A stretch of DNA of 64,000 bases. It comes from Diadema setosum. Lineage: Eukaryota > Echinodermata > Echinoidea > Diadematoida > Diadematidae. Each line of letters begins with the position of its first letter. The stretch's first letter is position 1. The stretch lies in assembly GCA_033980235.1 (NCBI GenBank), contig CM067066.1:40419455-40483454 (forward strand), in the 5' to 3' direction. The notes under the pieces are model-generated. The model was not told the DNA's origin and did no database searches. It worked only from the letters and a program-made list of their open reading frames with translations. This document shows, one piece after another, positions 59,101 through 64,000 of this stretch. The translations under genes and the position numbers were made by a program.

Positions 59101-61440
59101 CCATTAGTAGTGCATACGATACTTGCATAGTGGGCGACAGTGTCTGATATTTTGCATTATTGTAAGCAACAAATAAAACCACAATATTAGTGAATTATTT
59201 AAGAACTTGTTTGATGTCCCTAACAATTAAATCCGAAGGAAATCACTCCTTTCCACAAACCCTTCTAAATCACTAAATTTTTTTATGTTGGTGTAAAAGT
59301 ATAGAGCCAACTGCAATAAATAAATAAATGATATATACATGTTGTGTGTTTCCATGGTAATATGGCAAAGTTTGTGCCTTGAATAACACTGAAATCTTTT
59401 GAACTATAGATTGCCAGTTATCTCTTTCTTAGAAATCATTGAATACCTCAAATATTTTGCACTACTTTATCACATAGCACTGTGACTATTAGGGATTCAC
59501 TGATATGCATCTATTGTTTGCCAAGGGGGTGTGTGCCAGACGAGAGTGATTGTAGTAATTTTATGCTTGATCAAATATCAGAGTCTTTGGCTCTGAGGAA
59601 ATTTAAAAAAATGATTTACGATTGTTATTCAGTCCTCTCCTTTGACGTCAATTTACGTTCAGCCTGACTTCATGGCTTTGGATATTTATGTGTAGAAAAG
59701 GGATGAAGTAGCAAAAGGGTGAGTGAGAGAGAAAGAGAGAAAGGCATTTTTTTGAAACAATGAAAAAGAGTTTGGGCCAAGGAGAGGAGGGCGTGGTGAG
59801 TATAATACACTAGTGATGATATAAGATTTTTCTCTGTATCAAAGGGTGCATTTGTCAACTCACTTCTGGCATAGAATTAGGTTTCCAAACAACTTTCACA
59901 GAAATTTGGGTAGTTGATAAATGCAGAGCTGTTTTGAATATGGGGTTAGAAACGCAATTCTGAAACACCGAAATAAGTGCGATCGCAAACATGTTTGAGT
60001 CAGAAATGCATTTCAGTGAAGTTGAAAAATGCAAAGTAATTTTTAAACATTTAAGTTTGTTTATAGCTTGGATCTGCACATGCCAACCACTGCCCACTGC
60101 ACATCTCTGCTCCTTGGGTCAATCTGTGCAATGGAGTTACAATGTACACAGTGAGAAGGCCTCCCTCTGGACTCATGATAGAGATGATAATCGCAACAAC
60201 AACTTGATAAACGCTATCCAAAAGGCCTTTGCATTGCAATCGTGTTTAGATAGTGGGTATTTAAACATGTTTCAAGCATGTGAAATTTGATAAATGCAGC
60301 CTAAGATTCATTTGAAGAAACACTGATAACATGAAACCATCATCTCCTATGATAAAGAGCCTAAATGTGCGATACGCTCAGTTCAGACAATTAAGCCAAC
60401 AAAATTGCTTGTTATCAGTGTGCATCACATGAAAACACTTCAAGTATACTTGTTATGTATAGCAGGATCTTTGTTTTTAAAGCAAATTAGTATTTAGAAT
60501 TGTCACCATGCTTACCAGGTTTAGAGACAGGTTTCACCAAACAAATGTTGTATGTTCGGGGGGGGGGGGGGGGGGAGGTCATTTTAAGATCCAAAATGAT
60601 GGAGCCAAGTTTGTTTCTGCAATGATAGATGGTAAAAGTGTTTTCCAGTCTTAGCACTATTTAACTCTCAAGAGCTTTAGAAATCAGGAAGTAGGGTCTG
60701 GCGGACAATTTGAAAAACAAGGCCACACACGCTTCACTTAAATGGAAATAAGTGGGAAATAAACCTTACAAAACAACAATGGTCGTTGAAATGAGGGTGA
60801 CTGCATAACTTTGCTTGAAAGGTGTAACTTCAGTGTACTTGCATGAATGAAAGTCAAGATCTAGAATTGGTCTTTTGTCATCTCAACGTGAAACAGGGTT
60901 TTCATTCTTTGTCTTTAGTTGCTTACTTATTTTCAGGCCTTCTCTATTTTTGTCCAGCCCACCGGCGGTGAGGGGAGACTAAGGGATTGCCTGCTGTGTC
61001 CGTCCGTCCGTCATCCGTCCGTTCTATCCTTTCCTATTCTATCACCATTTTTACATTTTCTACATTTCAGAGAATGTAAAAGCATTGCATATTACCGGTT
61101 AAAAATGTTTGCTGAATTGAACATTTCTGGAATGATTCCACCCAAGGGCAGTCATGTTAAAATCACCTGTGACAGATTCAAAATATAATCACATTTTTCA
61201 TTATGCTAGTCTTGTTTTGTTTCTTTGGCAGTTTCACATACTCTCCTGGGAAGAATGCCTTTGAGGTTGTGGTCAAAACAATCGATGGCACCCGAGGACG
61301 TGTCTGGGTGCAAATGTTGGACCGAAATGATGGCACATTCATTGTCAGGTACAGACTGTACACCTCTTATGACAATGGCATCAAAATTGAGGTCAAGAGT
61401 GCCGGCAGACATGTGGCTGACTCTCCCTACAAATTAAAAG
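52981..61440 (+). CDS. POGLUT2/3: POGLUT2/3 (KDELC)-like protein O-glucosyltransferase, first two coding exons
   Basis: POGLUT2/3 (KDEL motif-containing proteins) are ER-lumen enzymes that add O-glucose to EGF repeats; they carry an N-terminal filamin-type domain and a C-terminal CAP10-type glucosyltransferase domain. Here, exon 52981-53192 encodes a hydrophobic signal peptide (about 5-24, AAESLAGVVFMCLILVCCA) and FGPGLEKDFVVPARFFYIQA. Exon 61232-61440 encodes FTYSPGKNAFEV, VQMLDRNDGTFIVRYRLYTS and HVADSPYKLKG. Together they form a complete filamin repeat that closely follows vertebrate KDELC1/2. The 8.0-kb intron holds pogo-, hAT- and HINE-like elements. The transferase exons and KDEL-type end lie beyond the window. 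POGLUT2 and POGLUT3 cannot be told apart here; an invertebrate may have a single pro-orthologue. Confidence 0.88.
54362..54773. mobile_element. pogo/Tigger-like MITE, complete, TA duplication
   Basis: CAGTTCGACCTC at the left and CGGATAATCGAACTG at the right, with TA on both sides (54360-54361, 54774-54775). Subterminal CCGGA words recur. 412 bp, non-coding. The fragment at 3829-3963 is a second copy. Confidence 0.8.
54786..55260. mobile_element. hAT-like MITE, 8-bp duplication
   Basis: AGGGCGGCCAAC at the left and GTTGGCAGCCCT at the right. Flanking octamers ACCATACC (54778-54785) and GCCATACC (55261-55268) match at seven of eight. The subterminal CTCACGCATTGAGCGTGAG is a hairpin. A right-end fragment of the same family (CTCTCATTCAAGGTTGGCAG) lies at 4470-4495. 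Confidence 0.75.
55883..56820 (+). mobile_element. Second pearl/HINE-like element, 158-bp core repeats
   Basis: GTCCCCGCCGAA (55883-55894) is mirrored by TTCCGGCGGGGAC (56782-56794). A (CCGT)n/(GTGT)n tract follows the left end. TGCTACTCCTTCGCC repeats start at 56003, 56151, 56308, 56466 and 56624 (148-158 bp apart), rich in TGACCTTTGACC. The right end has an ATTACGC-ACC-GCGTAAT hairpin followed by TTCTA. Same layout as 7546-8410 but unrelated core sequence. Confidence 0.75.
57828..58219. mobile_element. Palindromic TTAAAGGG element
   Basis: TTAAAGGGATCGTATAG at the left and GTACCTTCCCTTTAA at the right, bounded by TTAA. The centre is AATAAAGTGTGGG and its complement (about 58006-58032). Relative of 22295-22580. 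Confidence 0.7.
58396..58812 (+). repeat. Two overlapping local tandem duplications
   Basis: CAGAGCAAAAGAACAAA occurs near 58399 and 58518. GAAGAGATCTTTTCTGG occurs near 58637 and 58743 with about 70 bp of matching sequence after it. Intronic; no coding signal. Confidence 0.75.
61232..61440 (+). CDS. POGLUT2/3: POGLUT2/3-like coding exon 2 (rest of filamin domain)
   Basis: Acceptor TTCTTTGGCAG, donor AAAAG|GTGAGA. 209 nt, ending with one base of the Gly in YKLKG, where the vertebrate protein continues into its linker. Confidence 0.9.
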
Positions 61441-61637
61441 GTGAGATTCTTGGTTTTCGTACATTGTGTAACAATCCTCCTCACTTCACTCCTCTAGGTA
61501 TGATTACAACCTGCAAAGAATGAGATACACGTAGCAAAGTGATGTGGAGTGTAACAACCAGACAATGATGACTGCAGTGGCATGAAATACAGCAGATGTG
61601 AAGAGATTTGAAGAGATTCATTAGTTTTTCAAACATG

Positions 61638-61822
61638 AACAGAGGAAAACTGACCTTAGGGTTTCTGGGACGAACACTGAACTAGGGCTTTCTATAACTC
61701 AGTCGGTAGAGCATCGGGCTAGCATCTGGAGGTCTCGGGTTCGAATCCTGATGGAAATCCATTTTCTTTGCTCAATTTTCCAATAATAAATTATTTTCAT
61801 TTCTGGTCAGTTTTCCTCTGTT
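61638..61822 (+). mobile_element. tRNA-like SINE copy 1 flanked by an 18-bp inverted repeat
   Basis: 61688-61758 folds as a tRNA: acceptor CTTTCTA with TGGAAAT, A box AACTCAGTCGGTAGAGC, anticodon loop CTAGCAT (AGC), T arm TCGGG-TTCGAAT-CCTGA. AACAGAGGAAAACTGACC (61638-61655) is exactly reverse-complemented at 61805-61822. It lies in an intron of the POGLUT-like gene and is unlikely to be a working tRNA gene. Confidence 0.65.
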
Positions 61823-61973
61823 TGCATTTGTTACATACTCAAAAGGCTGAATCACTTCAGTGATCCCTTGCATTTATCCCCAAGTTGAATCATCCTTTGG
61901 GTTTATGCCAGGTTTGAGTGCGTGCATGTGTGGCACACTGCTATAACTTCTGACCATCTGAGCATTGAGAATT

Positions 61974-62110
61974 TAGGGTTCTTGGATGAACACAGGGCTT
62001 TCTTTAGATCAGTTGGTAGAGCACCGGGCTAGCATCTGGAGGTCACGGGTTCGAATTCCGATGGAATCCCATTTCCTTTGCTCAATTTTCCAATAATTCA
62101 TTAGTTTTTC
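61974..62110 (+). mobile_element. tRNA-like SINE copy 2
   Basis: 61998-62067 repeats copy 1 about 310 bp downstream, with the same AGC anticodon loop, the B box GGGTTCGAATTCC and a shared tail CCTTTGCTCAATTTTCCAAT. The upstream TTAGGGTTCTTGGATGAACAC is shared as well. The stems are more degraded than in copy 1. Confidence 0.6.
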
Positions 62111-62232
62111 ATTAACCTCCACAGTCACCAACACACATTATTCATATTGTCTTGGATGTAGGTTGGATGTGATATAACAATTAGGTTTTGGATGATATGT
62201 AAAATTAGACTAGATATTTTTGACACTCTAAT

Positions 62233-62530
62233 GTGGGTATCTCATTGGGCTAGAGACTAATTGGTGGTTTGGTGACGACTTGAGTCTCCTTAGTCATAGA
62301 GATGTCTCCTGAAATGTAGCAAAGTCTCTGGGGAGTCGCGAGAGAATCGAACATGTTCAATTTTTTTTTTTTTTTTTTGAGACTCCAGTCTCCAACTGAT
62401 CGTGGAGACATCTGCAAGACATCCCCCAGTAGTCACGGGCAAGTCGAGGAGACTAATTTTATTTGTGATGTCTCCAAGACATCTCCGCGTCTTTGTGGAG
62501 ACCCATTGGCGACCTACTGAAGATGTGTTT
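62233..62530 (+). repeat. Diverged repeat with GAGACT/AGTCTC words, Harbinger-like left end
   Basis: GTGGGTATCTCATTGGGC resembles the left end of the Harbinger element at 45072. The interior repeats GAGACTAATT, GTCTCCAAGACAT and similar, interrupted by an 18-T run. No matching right terminus is seen, so this is a fragment. Confidence 0.4.
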
Positions 62531-63456
62531 CTGTGACTTCTGGATGAACATATTGTTACCTTTTTTATTTGGATATGTCTGTCAAGTCACTGGAGAGGCG
62601 CCTTTCTTGATGAGAGCACAAGCCATTTTGGGTATTTCAAGTTGCATGAGTTGCAGCAACTAATCCGTCCCATCCATTAGTCCAGAGGCTTCTAACAATA
62701 CATTCCAACTGGGTAAATGTATCATGACATCTGTGCAAACATATTTCTTATATAAAATAGAAAAGAATGTGTGTGTTAGCTTTCATGAGTGCTTATTTGC
62801 CAATAGTACTCCCTTTCCAGTGTTCTTTTCCCACTACCATACAGATAACACTGAGCTTGTGTGCTTACAAGTACATAAGGTGAAGAGTGTAAAAGGCTAT
62901 CTCTACTTGGATCTTGCTATCTATATCATAGGCTATTCAAAGGGTCACAAGTGCCATGTAATTTTGTCCATGTCTGAGTAATAGCCAGACACAACTTCCT
63001 GAAACCAAATTGATAGAGGAAGGAGGTCCCTTGTCTACATATCAGGTGTCAGTCACTTTGGTCAAGATTATAGGCTAATGTCAGCCACTAGCAGTAAAAA
63101 TTTTTTGTTGCCCATCAATATATGGGCCTATTCATTAACATTTTTTTTTCCCTGTGGAAAAAGAAATCATATTCAGTATCGTATCATTTGATATGGATGA
63201 TAATGAATTTGTTTTGGAACATCCAACCTTGATATACAACCTGAGCAAAAATCATGAAAGTAATTTTTTATTAAAAAGTGTGCAATCAAAAGTATGGCAT
63301 GCATTTATGAGTATTTGAGGAATTCTACACTATACCTGGAAGATAAATCTTTGCTACATCCCCAACAGGATTATAATAAATAGCAGATAAGTTGTCATTG
63401 GATCACACAATTAAACAGCAGTAAAATGAACCATGTAGTTTTAATGCAGACTATAT

Positions 63457-63765
63457 GGCCCGAATTCATGAAGTTGGTACAATTGAAACCATGGTTTGAA
63501 CCATGGACACTTTGTATGGAGTGCCAAGTGTCGCATGGCCTATTTCGTTACGAAATCAGTCATTTCGTTGATGAAATGACCATTTCCTTAACCAAATTTT
63601 ATTTCATTAATGAAATGACCATTTTGTAGACGAAATCTTGTCATTTCGTCGACGAAATGACTGATTTCGTAACAAAGTAGGCCATGCAACACTTTGACAC
63701 TCCATACAAATTGTCCATGGTTTATACCATGGTTTCAATTTTACCACCTTTGTGAATTCGGGGCC
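63457..63765. mobile_element. 309-bp palindromic MITE, TAT flanks
   Basis: Arms of about 130 bp: GGCCCGAATTCATGAAG at the left, TTTGTGAATTCGGGGCC at the right, with TAT outside both ends. The middle is CATTTCGTNGANGAAATG hairpin words. The two opposed open frames at 63426-63629 and 63607-63798 are mirror images of the arms. Confidence 0.8.
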
Positions 63766-63825
63766 TATGTGACTGTTTGGTGTAGTAAGCTGAATCAAGC
63801 ACCTGTAGGCAGCAAATAGGGAGCT

Positions 63826-64000
63826 TTAGATTTTCGCGACAGGGACGTTCAGAGGGAAAAAAATATCTGGTCTGAGCATGCGCAGAATTGCGTATCAGAC
63901 GTGATCTATTTATAGCTTGCGCGCCTGAGTTTTCACTACGCGTTCTGGGCTATTATTATGTCTGCTCAGTTCACGACGACGTAGAGAGCTACTTGATGCA
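63826..64000. other. Window end; nothing identified
   Basis: GCGC-containing sequence after the MITE. No exon of the POGLUT-like gene is recognised between 61441 and the window end. Confidence 0.5.

Noticed and set aside
61688..62067. Two functional tRNA-Ala(AGC) genes
   Set aside because: Stem mismatches, a non-standard acceptor and shared repeat flanks show tRNA-derived SINEs rather than working tRNA genes.
63426..63798. Opposed similar open frames at the window end
   Set aside because: They are mirror images produced by a palindromic MITE.

Overview
The window looks like nuclear DNA of a marine invertebrate animal. Its protein-coding genes are broken into short exons by GT-AG introns, intergenic DNA is AT-rich with many microsatellites, and there is a dense load of short non-autonomous transposable elements and truncated LINEs. 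The gene families and repeat types, plus a NIT1 gene that is not fused to FHIT as it is in fly and nematode, point to a deuterostome, most likely an echinoderm. This is an inference from memory of repeat families, not a demonstrated assignment. I see no bacterial genes, no CRISPR array, no rRNA and no functional tRNA.

Layout. (1) About 6419-11627, plus strand: the last four coding exons of an arrestin-domain (alpha-arrestin/ARRDC-type) gene with a [10 protein letters not shown] repeat tail and a PPxY motif; its N-terminal exons must lie upstream of the window. (2) 11628-18339: 3'UTR and intergenic DNA with a (ATT)n tract. (3) 24646-18340, minus strand: a complete six-exon NIT1 (deaminated glutathione amidase) gene with all three nitrilase catalytic residues. 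(4) 24809-32705: intergenic, microsatellite-rich, with a minus-strand LINE fragment. (5) 32721-34309 and 40834-44691, plus strand: two neuronal-calcium-sensor-type EF-hand genes with identical coding exon lengths (112/269/186 nt), a tandem gene duplication. (6) 45072-46087: a decayed PIF/Harbinger element. (7) 48115-50723: a 5'-truncated L1/Tx1-like LINE sitting between TG-rich flanks. (8) 52981-61440, plus strand: the first two coding exons (signal peptide and filamin-type domain) of a POGLUT2/3 (KDELC)-like gene that continues beyond the window. (9) 61638-62110: two tRNA-like SINE heads in tandem.

The five genes do not form an obvious pathway. They are ordinary neighbours: ubiquitin-ligase adaptor, metabolite repair, calcium sensing (two copies), and ER protein O-glucosylation. 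I did not find a convincing undescribed multi-gene system. The most notable material is in the repeats: pearl/HINE-like elements with ~160-bp core repeats and a Helitron-like 3' hairpin, several MITE families whose target-site duplications can be read directly, and a LINE whose two ends fall in matching TG repeats. Among the genes, the calcium-sensor duplication and the arrestin with XYPPX repeats stand out. Exon boundaries were read by eye from splice consensus, reading-frame continuity and family similarity; none is backed by transcript data.
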